Origin: JAYSYM01 sp964543475
GTDB taxonomy: Bacteria > Bdellovibrionota > Bdellovibrionia > Bdellovibrionales > JAMPXM01
DNA: 28,451 bases
Reading direction: 5' to 3'
Assembly: GCA_964543475.1 (NCBI GenBank)
Contig: CAZIYJ010000018.1
Span: forward strand, 1 to 28,451
Translations under genes and position numbers: made by a program
Notes under the pieces: model-generated
Seen by the model: only the letters and a program-made list of their open reading frames with translations
Told to the model about the DNA's origin: nothing
Databases searched by the model: none
In this document: positions 22,124 through 28,451 of the stretch, in pieces
How the letters are laid out: every line of letters begins with the position of its first letter
How positions within the stretch are numbered: position 1 is the stretch's first letter

Positions 22124-24734
22124 CCAAGTTCTGTGGTGGGCGATGAGTGGATCGGAAGCTGCAGAAAAGCTAAAGGTAGACCTGCTAAGTGGTTTGAGCC
22201 AATCCGAGGCTGAAGCTAGAATTAAACAAGTGGGGCCTAACACCCTTGTTGCTGAGAAAAAGACGCCTCTGATATTAAAGTTCCTGCAGCAATTCAAAAG
22301 TCCAGTCGTACTAGCGCTGTTAGCTGCAACCGTAGTCTCTGCGTTTTTACAAGAGTGGATCGATGCTTTTGCAATTTTAATTATTGTCATAATTAATGCC
22401 GCAGTTTCTTTCTACCAAGAATTTAAAGCAGAAAATGCAGTTGAAATTCTAAAGAAGCTTTCAGCCCCTAAAGCTCGAGTTTTTAGAGATGGATCAGTTA
22501 AGTTAATAAGCTCGAGTGAAATTTGCCCAGGGGATGTTCTGGTTTTTGAGGCTGGAGACTTTGTTCCAGCCGATGCGAGGCTTGTTGAAGCAAGACAACT
22601 TTCTGTAGTCGAGGCAGCGTTAACTGGAGAGTCTCTCCCCGTAGAAAAATCAGAAAAATATGTTCCAGAACAAAGTGTACTCGGGAATCGGTCATCGATG
22701 ATTTTTACGGGCACTGCGATTGCTGCTGGATCTGGAAGGGCAATAGCAGTCGAAACTGGTATGAATACCGAGTTGGGAAAAATCGCAGGTCTTTTAAAAT
22801 CGACAAAAGCTGAGAGCACCCCACTTCAAAAAAGCTTAGATGACGTGGGGAAAAAACTTCTATTCGCAAGTTTCGGTGTGATCGCACTGATTGGTGTCAT
22901 TGGAATCTTTCAAGGTCGTGAACCCATTGAATTGCTAATGAGCGCAATCAGTCTGGCAGTGGCTGCTATTCCTGAAGGGCTTCCGGCTGTAGTCACTGTT
23001 GCACTTACTCTTGCTGTGAAGCGAATGGTAACACGAAACGCAATAGTGAGGCACTTACCGGCAGTAGAAACACTCGGCTCGGCTGACGTGATTTGCACCG
23101 ACAAGACTGGGACGTTGACTACAGGCCAGATGGAGCTGCGCGAGATAATTTCTGCAAAGAGTGAAATCGTTCCGGTCGCTAAAGCAACTGAAGACGAATC
23201 TTTGTTAAATATTTTAATGTCAGCATCTCTATGTTCAAACGCCACTTATAACTTAAAAGGTGAACAGGCCGGAGATCCCACTGAAGTAGCACTCCTGCGC
23301 GGCTCTGTCCTCGCCGGAATAGATCTCCAAAAGTTAGCGCAGCTAAATAAGCGAGAGTTCGAGTGGAGTTTTGATAGCGATCGAAAACGTATGAGTGTCG
23401 CCGTCAGAACTAATGAATCCATTGCCGTCCACTCTAAAGGTGCACCAGAATCAATTTTAAGCTGCTCAACCTTGAGCGAAGATGAATTAGAAGAGGTGCG
23501 AAAAAAGGTCTTCGAACTCTCCTCTAAAGGCAGGCGAGTTCTGGCAGTTGCAACAAAGAAACTCGGCTTCTCTGAAGACGTTACTAAGCTTGCCGATAAA
23601 GACGTCGAACGCGATCTGAAATTCCTTGGTTTGGTCTCTATAGCTGATCCTCCTCGGGTTGAGTCAATTGCTGCTGTGAAGTCTTGCCAAGACGCCGGAA
23701 TTCAAGTGGTGATGATTACTGGAGACCATCCGGTCACAGCACAAGCGATCGCAACGGAATTGGGAATCTTCATAGCGGGAAAATACGATGGAGTTTTATC
23801 AGGAGAAGAGATAAGTCGACTATCTGATAGTGAACTTAAGGACCGTGTTCCGGCTACTGCCGTTTATGCTCGTGTTTCTCCTCAAGATAAACTTCGAATC
23901 GTAAATGCCTGGAAAGCACGAGGCAAAGTGGTCGCGATGACTGGTGATGGAGTGAACGACGCTCCCGCACTTAAGACTGCCTCGATCGGAATTGCTATGG
24001 GTCGGGGTGGCACGGAGGTCGCTCGGCAAGCTTCTTCAATGGTACTCGCGGACGATAATTTCGCAACCATTGTTTCAGCAGTAGAAGAAGGGCGTGCGGT
24101 TTTTGGAAATATTCGACGAACCGTCGAGTATTTGTTATCAGGAAATCTTGCTGAAATATTTGTGATGGTTGGAGCTGCTTTACTGGGCTTGCCTGTGCCG
24201 TTGGCCCCGATACATTTGCTGTGGATAAATTTGGTAACAGACGGCCTACCGTCGCTCGCTTTAGCGGCAGAGCCAGTGCCTAAAGATATTCTGAATCAAA
24301 GAAAATTATCAACACATGGATCTTTTTCAAATAAGGCATTCTGGCTAAGAACGTTTTTGGTTGGATCAGTTACAGGTGTTATGTGTCTTGCGGTCTATAT
24401 CTATTCGCTTAATCGATGGGACGAAAGCACAGCAAGGACTCTTGCTTTCTCTTTCTTAGTTTACGCAGAGCTCTTCCGATCATTTGCAAGTCGTAGTGAA
24501 ACCCTCACTTTCTTCGAGTTAGGTGCGCGATCTAATCTACTGCATTTAGCTGCCGTGCTTTTTCCGGCAGTATTTCAGTTTTTCTTACATCACTCGACTT
24601 TGTTTCAAGAAGTCTTCAACGTGCGGCCACTTAGCCTGGAAGAGTGCCTTGGAATTTTCGCACTTACATTGGTGCCAGTAACATTCTTAGAATTATACAA
24701 GCTACTTAAACGTAAACGGGAGCTATCAAAATGA
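22116..24734 (+). CDS. P2-type (Ca2+-type) cation-transporting ATPase
   Basis: 872 residues with all P-type hallmarks: TGES near residue 170, phosphorylation site CTDKTGTLTTGQM near 326, SKGAPE near 445 and hinge MTGDGVNDAPALK near 609. The M4 motif VAAIPEGLPAVVT and M6 motif NLVTDGLPSLALAAEP match P2A Ca2+ pumps; there is no CPC, HMA domain or other P1B feature, so this is not a copper ATPase of CopA type. Ten membrane helices are expected. Its ATG lies inside the end of cusA, so it is translated with the Cus pump. Substrate Ca2+ or Mn2+ is the family default; a link to copper comes only from the operon. Confidence 0.88.
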   Translation: MSNQVLWWAMSGSEAAEKLKVDLLSGLSQSEAEARIKQVGPNTLVAEKKTPLILKFLQQFKSPVVLALLAATVVSAFLQEWIDAFAILIIVIINAAVSFYQEFKAENAVEILKKLSAPKARVFRDGSVKLISSSEICPGDVLVFEAGDFVPADARLVEARQLSVVEAALTGESLPVEKSEKYVPEQSVLGNRSSMIFTGTAIAAGSGRAIAVETGMNTELGKIAGLLKSTKAESTPLQKSLDDVGKKLLFASFGVIALIGVIGIFQGREPIELLMSAISLAVAAIPEGLPAVVTVALTLAVKRMVTRNAIVRHLPAVETLGSADVICTDKTGTLTTGQMELREIISAKSEIVPVAKATEDESLLNILMSASLCSNATYNLKGEQAGDPTEVALLRGSVLAGIDLQKLAQLNKREFEWSFDSDRKRMSVAVRTNESIAVHSKGAPESILSCSTLSEDELEEVRKKVFELSSKGRRVLAVATKKLGFSEDVTKLADKDVERDLKFLGLVSIADPPRVESIAAVKSCQDAGIQVVMITGDHPVTAQAIATELGIFIAGKYDGVLSGEEISRLSDSELKDRVPATAVYARVSPQDKLRIVNAWKARGKVVAMTGDGVNDAPALKTASIGIAMGRGGTEVARQASSMVLADDNFATIVSAVEEGRAVFGNIRRTVEYLLSGNLAEIFVMVGAALLGLPVPLAPIHLLWINLVTDGLPSLALAAEPVPKDILNQRKLSTHGSFSNKAFWLRTFLVGSVTGVMCLAVYIYSLNRWDESTARTLAFSFLVYAELFRSFASRSETLTFFELGARSNLLHLAAVLFPAVFQFFLHHSTLFQEVFNVRPLSLEECLGIFALTLVPVTFLELYKLLKRKRELSK

Positions 24735-26086
24735 AGTTGAAATTTTTAGGTGCAGCAGAAACTGTAACGGGCTCCAAATATCTTCTTGAGACTGGAAACA
24801 AAAAGATTTTGATTGATTGCGGATTATTTCAAGGTCTTAAGGAGTTGAGACTTCGAAATCGTGAGTCGTTCCCCATTCAGCCAAAATACATCGATGAAAT
24901 GATACTCACGCATGCACATCTCGATCATTCAGGTTACATTCCTGCTCTTGTCCGCGATGGCTTTAGCGGAAGTATTCATTGTACAAAAGCAACTCGAGAA
25001 TTGAGTTCGATAATCTTGCAAGATTCCGGATATTTGCAGGAAGAAGAAGCTCGTTACGCTAATAAGAGGAAATATTCTAAGCATAATCCAGCGCTACCGC
25101 TCTATACGGTTGAAGATGCAAAGCGTTCGCTAAACAAATTTCGATCGTACGAATTCAATAAAGCAATTGAGATTGCGCCAGGAATTAAAACTACGTTTAG
25201 TCGTGCAGGACATATTCTGGGGGCATCGTCAGTGCTTCTAGAGGCCAATGGCAAAAAAATTCTTTTCTCAGGTGATCTTGGTCGAGAAAATGACCCGATT
25301 CTCCGAGATCCTGAAAGCCCGCCTTCGGCTGATTACGTTGTCATTGAATCTACTTACGGTAATCGCTTGCATCCGAGTACTTTTGTTCCTGACCAGCTTG
25401 CTGAAATTATTAATCAAACTGCTGCAAAAAATGGTGTCGTTCTTATTCCAGCATTCGCAGTAGGGCGGGCTCAGATACTTCTCTATTATATTTATGAGCT
25501 TAAAAAATCAGGGCGCATTCCGGATATCCCCGTCTATTTAAACAGTCCAATGGCAATCAATGTGACAGAACTCTTCTGCGATAACCGTGACGAACATAAA
25601 TTACCGCAAGACGTTTGCCATAACGTTTGCGGAACTGCTTCGTATGTCCGATCGGTGGAAGAATCGAAAGCGTTAAACATGCGAAAAGGTCCAATGATCA
25701 TAATTTCTGCCAACGGAATGATTTCAGGTGGGAGAATTCTACATCACATTGCTGAATTTGGGCCGTTAGAATCAACAACAATAATTCTCCCTGGCTACCA
25801 GGCAGAAGGTACTCGAGGCAAAGCGCTTTATCGCGGAGCAAAGACTCTCCGTATGTTCGGCACTGACGTTTCGATCCGTGCGAGAGTTGAAAATATGGAT
25901 GGTTTATCGGCGCATGCTGATGCAAAAGAACTTATTGCATGGCTTGCGAAAATCCCTTCACCGCCAAAAAAAATTTTTATTACTCATGGAGAACCTGATT
26001 CAGCAGCGGCATTAAAGGAGCGAATCGAGCAAGAATTAGGGTTTAGCGCTGAGATTCCTAAAATGCTTCAAGAGAGCGAATTGTGA
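24731..26086 (+). CDS. MBL-fold beta-CASP ribonuclease-type hydrolase
   Basis: 451 residues: an N-terminal metallo-beta-lactamase core with THAHLDHSGYIPAL near residue 60 (HxHxDH, two zinc ions) and SRAGHILGASS, FSGDLGRENDP and ESTYGNR motifs, then a beta-CASP domain (IPAFAVGRAQILLY, LNSPMA, ISANGMISGGRILHH) and a C-terminal RNA-specificity segment with DGLSAHADAKEL and FITHGEP near residues 390-425. This is the layout of the bacterial CPSF73-like (RMMBL) ribonucleases. It overlaps the ATPase stop by four bases, within the cus operon. An RNA-processing role in metal response would be unusual; the enzyme class is firm, the role is not. Confidence 0.9.
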   Translation: MKLKFLGAAETVTGSKYLLETGNKKILIDCGLFQGLKELRLRNRESFPIQPKYIDEMILTHAHLDHSGYIPALVRDGFSGSIHCTKATRELSSIILQDSGYLQEEEARYANKRKYSKHNPALPLYTVEDAKRSLNKFRSYEFNKAIEIAPGIKTTFSRAGHILGASSVLLEANGKKILFSGDLGRENDPILRDPESPPSADYVVIESTYGNRLHPSTFVPDQLAEIINQTAAKNGVVLIPAFAVGRAQILLYYIYELKKSGRIPDIPVYLNSPMAINVTELFCDNRDEHKLPQDVCHNVCGTASYVRSVEESKALNMRKGPMIIISANGMISGGRILHHIAEFGPLESTTIILPGYQAEGTRGKALYRGAKTLRMFGTDVSIRARVENMDGLSAHADAKELIAWLAKIPSPPKKIFITHGEPDSAAALKERIEQELGFSAEIPKMLQESEL

Positions 26087-26712
26087 TGAATTGCGAGTGT
26101 ACAAAGCTTCTGCATGATTGCAAATTAGTGGTTCTTACTGGTGGCCCAGGCGCTGGCAAAACAGCGGTATTAGAAATCGCAAGGCGAAGTCTCTGCGAGC
26201 ACATTTCAATCTTACCAGAAGCTGCGAGTATCGTTTTTGGTGGAGGTTTCCCTCGCTTAAAATCAGACGGTTCCCTTCGAGCAGCTCAAGAGGTAATTTT
26301 TCATGTACAAAGGGGACTTGAGAAAGTTGTAGTAGGAGAAAAACATTCTGCTGTGGCTTTGTGTGACCGCGGAACTATTGATGGGTTAGCGTACTGGCCG
26401 GGCGAGGAAGATGAATTTTGGAAGTTAACGCGAACTACGCATGAAGAAGAGCTAGCAAGATACGCAGCTGTTATTCATTTGCGAAGCCCTTCTCGTGCAC
26501 AAGGGTATAATCACAGCAATCCAGTGCGTATTGAATCTGATGTCGAGGCACAGACAGTTGATGAAAAACTCCTTCATGTGTGGAGTGATCATCCAAAGCA
26601 TTATATAATTGAAAGTACAGATGATTTCCTAACCAAAGCTACTAAGGCAATTGAGATTATCCAAAGCTTGCTTCCAGATTGCTGCAAAACTCATGAATGG
26701 AAAGTTAAGTGA
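26086..26712 (+). CDS. AAA_28-type ATPase/kinase-like protein
   Basis: 208 residues from the ATG at 26086, which overlaps the previous stop (TGATG); a GTG one codon earlier is possible. A Walker A motif GGPGAGKT lies at residues 19-26, then ILPEAASIVFGGGFPR, a Walker B-like VALCDRGTIDGLAYW near 90, and late YNHSNPVRIE with VWSDHPKHYIIE, which match AAA_28 (PF13521) proteins as I recall them. Two Cys near the N-terminus (NCECTK) and two near the C-terminus (PDCCKTHE) are additional. In the same operon as the nuclease and pump. The substrate is unknown; the family resembles nucleoside or nucleotide kinases. Confidence 0.82.
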   Translation: MNCECTKLLHDCKLVVLTGGPGAGKTAVLEIARRSLCEHISILPEAASIVFGGGFPRLKSDGSLRAAQEVIFHVQRGLEKVVVGEKHSAVALCDRGTIDGLAYWPGEEDEFWKLTRTTHEEELARYAAVIHLRSPSRAQGYNHSNPVRIESDVEAQTVDEKLLHVWSDHPKHYIIESTDDFLTKATKAIEIIQSLLPDCCKTHEWKVK

Positions 26713-26927
26713 TGCGCGACCTACAAAGCAGAATAAAATTAGCAGAAATTACCGGATCGGTTGGTGCAGGAGTAATTGGGGTAGGGTTAGGTTTATTTTT
26801 CGGTTCTACTTTTTTTGCCTATTGGCTACCCATTCTGTTATTCAGTACTCTTAGAGTTTCGGAAAAAATATGTCGTAACTTTGCGGCAGTTATTGGGTCC
26901 GTGTACCCTTCACTTGCGACAGTTTAA
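26712..26927 (+). CDS. Small membrane protein at the end of the cus operon
   Basis: 71 residues from an ATG that overlaps the previous stop by one base (TGATG). One or two hydrophobic segments span about residues 13-45 (EITGSVGAGVIGVGLGLFFG, TFFAYWLPILLFSTL). I recall longer relatives beside AAA_28 genes whose third helix follows a WGM-type motif; here the sequence after about residue 47 (RVSEKICRNFAAVIG) departs from that, so the gene may be shortened. Function unknown. Confidence 0.6.
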   Translation: MRDLQSRIKLAEITGSVGAGVIGVGLGLFFGSTFFAYWLPILLFSTLRVSEKICRNFAAVIGSVYPSLATV

Positions 26928-26990
26928 GAACTTAATCTGCTCGCTACATCAATACATCGATGACGGCAGCCGAGAATCTCTAATTAGCAA

Positions 26991-27005
26991 TGGCACGTCT
27001 TTCGC
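26991..27005 (+). promoter_or_regulatory. Candidate sigma-54 promoter
   Basis: TGGCACGTCTTTCGC contains TGGCACG, an exact -24 consensus, with GG at 26992-26993, ten bases, then GC at 27004-27005. It lies 50 bases before the ATG at 27056. Downstream, CTGCA-N4-TGCAG at 27023-27036 is an inverted repeat just before the likely ribosome site. Confidence 0.55.
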
Positions 27006-27055
27006 CATACTCCATTAAAGTAGCTGCAATAGTGCAGCGTAACTACGGGAGTGCT

Positions 27056-27334
27056 ATGCGAAAGTTTAGAATGGTTTTTTCAGCTATATTACTGTTGTCG
27101 ATTTGTTCTCAGGGTAAAGCTCTGTCGGGGCTTCAGAAAGTAAGTTGTATGAGCTCAGATATGCATACACCAATTTGGGTCCGCGAATACTTTATTGATT
27201 TTCAAGATCACTATCAAAATGTGATAGTAGCCAGAGAACTACAGCGCGATAACGAGTGTGCACTCGGCCTTAAGAATACAATCTATTTGCGCGAGTGTTC
27301 TGCGGTTCAATATGAACCCATCTCTTGTTTCTAA
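27056..27334 (+). CDS. Small secreted Cys4 protein, paralogue B
   Basis: 92 residues from the ATG at 27056, with GGGAG five bases upstream; a longer in-frame reading from 26990 would run across the promoter candidate and is rejected. Signal peptide to about residue 24. Four Cys (VSCMSS, NECALG, RECSA, ISCF) and the core TPIWVREYFIDFQDHYQN / GLKNTIYLREC align with paralogue A at 13796. The mature core is the most conserved part of the pair, the signal peptides differ, which suggests an old duplication under selection. Function unknown. Confidence 0.78.
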   Translation: MRKFRMVFSAILLLSICSQGKALSGLQKVSCMSSDMHTPIWVREYFIDFQDHYQNVIVARELQRDNECALGLKNTIYLRECSAVQYEPISCF

Positions 27335-27411
27335 GGCGGTAGAGTGACTGACATGAACCCAGAGAATGGCGCAAAGCCTGCTGAAGGCCAATGAAGGCTG
27401 AAGGCAAAACG

Positions 27412-27435
27412 ACCGGCGCCATGAAGGGTGCCGGT
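27412..27435 (+). terminator. Candidate terminator hairpin after paralogue B
   Basis: ACCGGCGCC (27412-27420) pairs with GGTGCCGGT (27427-27435), eight Watson-Crick pairs and one G-U around a 6-base loop. The 3' flank GATATTTAGAATTAAAAT is only moderately T rich. The stretch between the stop at 27334 and the hairpin has a GCTGAAGGC direct repeat and no convincing gene. Confidence 0.5.
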
Positions 27436-27478
27436 GATATTTAGAATTAAAATAGGTCAGAGTGGTTGCTTAAAATAT

Positions 27479-27667
27479 TTATTTAAATCTGCGAGCTTCT
27501 TTTGGAAATACTGAAATAGGTTTCCAATCAATTTCAAGAACCTTGCGAGAGGCGTGCTCGATGCGTGATACGCATTCACGAGAAGTGCATTCGCGTAAGT
27601 CAGTGAGGTTAAGACCAAGCTGCAGTATAGATGCCCCGACGATCAGTTTAATCAATATCTGGTACAT
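27479..27667 (-). CDS. Short secreted or anchored protein next to the XRE gene
   Basis: 62 residues from an ATG preceded by AAGGAG (spacing about seven), and 15 bases after the XRE stop on the same strand, so it is probably a real second gene of that operon. The first 20 residues (MYQILIKLIVGASILQLGLN) form a signal or membrane anchor; the rest has two Cys (RECTSREC) and a basic, aromatic end WKPISVFPKEARRFK. No family recognised. It could be a target or partner of the regulator. Confidence 0.62.
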   Translation of the reverse strand: MYQILIKLIVGASILQLGLNLTDLRECTSRECVSRIEHASRKVLEIDWKPISVFPKEARRFK

Positions 27668-27682
27668 GGTTTTACTCCTTAG

Positions 27683-28027
27683 TTATGCAATAAAGCTGGC
27701 AAGAATAGTGTGGACGGCCTTCAATTTCTCTTCGTTTTGGATGCGAGCGAGTAGTCCATAGCATTCATCTTTTAAGTTCAGCATTGGTAGTGGCTTACCT
27801 GATGAATACGCTTCGAACTCTTCCCAATCGAAACCATAGCAAGCGATCAGCTTGCGAGCCCGGGTTTCGGAAATATCCATTCTCCCGTTCTCATAATGAC
27901 CAATGGCCGCGGGCGAACAGCCGGCAGCTTGAGCTGCTACAGGCTGACTGATTCTTTTTATCAGCCGCATATAGCGGATCACTTTTGATCGTACTGTTAT
28001 TTTCTTTTCGTTACTTCGCTTTCTCAC
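27683..28027 (-). CDS. XRE-family (helix-turn-helix) transcriptional regulator
   Basis: 114 residues from a GTG at 28027, which has a perfect AAGGAGG with a four-base spacer. The DNA-binding domain spans about residues 16-75: YMRLIKRISQPVAAQAAGCSPAAIGHYENGRMDISETRARKLI with the recognition helix around SPAAIGHYENGR. The C-terminal 40 residues are helical and may dimerise. Phage-repressor-type size and fold. Palindromes lie directly upstream (28037-28100), so autorepression is likely. It sits between the copper region and the tRNA genes. Confidence 0.87.
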   Translation of the reverse strand: MRKRSNEKKITVRSKVIRYMRLIKRISQPVAAQAAGCSPAAIGHYENGRMDISETRARKLIACYGFDWEEFEAYSSGKPLPMLNLKDECYGLLARIQNEEKLKAVHTILASFIA

Positions 28028-28036
28028 AAATCCTCC

Positions 28037-28073
28037 TTCTGAATTTGCAGAACCCTGCTCACCAAATTCAGAA
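28037..28073. promoter_or_regulatory. Perfect 11-bp inverted repeat abutting the XRE ribosome site
   Basis: TTCTGAATTTG (28037-28047) and CAAATTCAGAA (28063-28073) are exact inverted copies 15 bases apart. On the minus-strand transcript the second arm runs straight into the AAGGAGG ribosome site of the XRE gene. It could be an operator for the regulator or an RNA hairpin that controls its translation. Confidence 0.6.
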
Positions 28074-28100
28074 ATGATTTCGTTTAGCTAGGGTCCCTAG
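28071..28100. promoter_or_regulatory. Two short perfect palindromes upstream of the XRE gene
   Basis: GAAATGATTTC (28071-28081) and CTAGGGTCCCTAG (28088-28100) are exact odd-length palindromes 6 bases apart. They are the size of XRE operator half-site pairs and lie in the expected promoter of the regulator. Confidence 0.45.
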
Positions 28101-28137
28101 ACAGAGGCGTGATGAACTTCCGAAAAAACTTTTGCTC

Positions 28138-28165
28138 GTAGCCAAAACGTAGCCAGATTGTAGCC
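28138..28165. repeat. Three GTAGCC iterons at an 11-bp period
   Basis: GTAGCC occurs at 28138-28143, 28149-28154 and 28160-28165, each 11 bases apart, with a weaker GAGCC at 28166-28170. The spacing is about one helical turn, so the three would face the same side of DNA. The site is in the gap between the XRE gene and tRNA-Glu; no protein that binds it is identified. Confidence 0.55.
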
Positions 28166-28263
28166 GAGCCACGTGATTTGGTGTGATGTCGCGTGAAGCG
28201 AGATCAGCTTTGTTCGATTAGGACGATTGAATCTTGTTTATTGTTGTTGAGAACTTAGAATCA

Positions 28264-28280
28264 CCGCGATTTTATCGCGG
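28264..28280 (-). terminator. Small hairpin downstream of tRNA-Glu
   Basis: CCGCGA (28264-28269) pairs with TCGCGG (28275-28280) around a 5-base loop, seven bases beyond the 3' end of the tRNA (which reads leftward). The following minus-strand bases (TGATTCT) are not a strong U-tract. Confidence 0.45.
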
Positions 28281-28287
28281 GGTTATT

Positions 28288-28363
28288 TGGCGTCCCCAAG
28301 GAGATTCGAACTCCTGTATCCTCCGTGAAAGGGAGGTGTCCTAGGCCACTAGACGATGGGGAC
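28288..28363 (-). tRNA. tRNA-Glu (anticodon TTC)
   Basis: A complete 76-base cloverleaf including an encoded 3' CCA. Acceptor GTCCCC pairs with GGGGAC; the anticodon arm is CCTCC, loop CTTTCAC, GGAGG, giving anticodon TTC; the T-arm reads CAGGAGTTCGAATCTCCTG-like with the standard TTCGAAT loop. It reads toward the copper region, so its 3' end faces that side. Confidence 0.93.
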
Positions 28364-28400
28364 CTGAAGCATCTGCCCCTTATGGAACAAATGAGAAAAA

Positions 28401-28451
28401 TGGTGGCTCGCGATGGATTCGAACCATCGACCCCTTCATTAAAAGTGAAGT
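28401..28451 (-). tRNA. tRNA-Lys (anticodon TTT), cut by the window edge
   Basis: The 3' 51 bases are present: anticodon arm CTTCA, loop CTTTTAA, TGAAG (anticodon TTT), a short variable region, T-arm GATGG-TTCGAAT-CCATC, the acceptor strand GCGAGCC, discriminator A and an encoded CCA. The 5' part lies beyond 28451. It precedes tRNA-Glu on the same strand, 37 bases apart, so the two are probably cotranscribed. Confidence 0.9.

Noticed and set aside
22116..24734. P1B copper-exporting ATPase (CopA type)
   Set aside because: No CPC motif, HMA domain or N-terminal Met/Cys sites; M4 and M6 motifs are P2 type.
26815..27018. Overlapping alternative frame after the small membrane protein
   Set aside because: I tested it as a frameshift continuation; it does not restore the expected membrane segment, has no ribosome site and is likely chance.
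28138..28170. CRISPR-like repeat of GTAGCC
   Set aside because: Units are 6 bases at an 11-base period, with no spacer-sized gaps or cas genes; an iteron reading fits better.
28288..28363. tRNA-Glu 3' end as a proven integration (att) site
   Set aside because: No repeat of the tRNA end is visible in the window and no integrase is present, so it stays a hypothesis only.

Overview
The window is a dense copper-handling and periplasmic-stress region from a Gram-negative bacterium of moderate GC content. Many short secreted proteins and lipoproteins, an outer-membrane beta-barrel C-terminus ending in Phe, a CusCBA efflux set and candidate sigma-54 promoters point to a didermic proteobacterium-like lineage. 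The style (small Cys-rich secreted proteins, XRE regulator plus short secreted partner) reminds me most of Bdellovibrionota, but that placement is an inference from gene style and not from a marker gene.

Layout. 1-4.4 kb: the 3' part of a multicopper oxidase fused to a predicted outer-membrane barrel, an overlapping haem-binding CxxCH protein, two lipoproteins (one a phosphatase-like protein lacking its catalytic Arg), a small secreted protein and a DUF305 protein. 4.4-7.6 kb: a CsoR-type Cu(I) sensor with a 19-bp palindromic operator, divergent from a secreted ankyrin-repeat protein that ends in a cupredoxin-like domain, followed by a secreted protein and a two-CxxCH lipoprotein. 7.8-8.6 kb: a secreted protein with a possible zinc site, on the minus strand. 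8.9-10.5 kb: two DUF305 proteins (one secreted, one membrane-bound) and a small cupredoxin-like protein. 10.7-12.3 kb: a secreted-protein gene broken by an IS3-family (IS407-type) element. 12.4-15.9 kb: a HupE/UreJ-type transporter, a DUF3147-like membrane protein, a small secreted Cys4 protein, a cytosolic Csp3-like copper storage protein, and a second copy of the DUF305 gene pair. 16.1-26.9 kb: a lipoprotein, then a tightly packed cusC-cusB-cusA-P2 ATPase-MBL nuclease-AAA ATPase-small membrane protein operon. 27-28.4 kb: a second copy of the Cys4 secreted protein, an XRE regulator with a small secreted partner, and tRNA-Glu and (partial) tRNA-Lys.

How it may work together. CsoR would sense cytosolic Cu(I). 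The Csp3-like protein would buffer it in the cytosol, CusCBA would export it, and the oxidase and DUF305/cupredoxin proteins would bind or oxidise it in the periplasm or at the outer membrane. Several of the small secreted genes carry -24/-12 type promoter candidates, which suggests a second (envelope or sigma-54) level of control beside CsoR. No P1B copper ATPase is present in the window; the P-type ATPase here is of the P2 (Ca2+-type) class.
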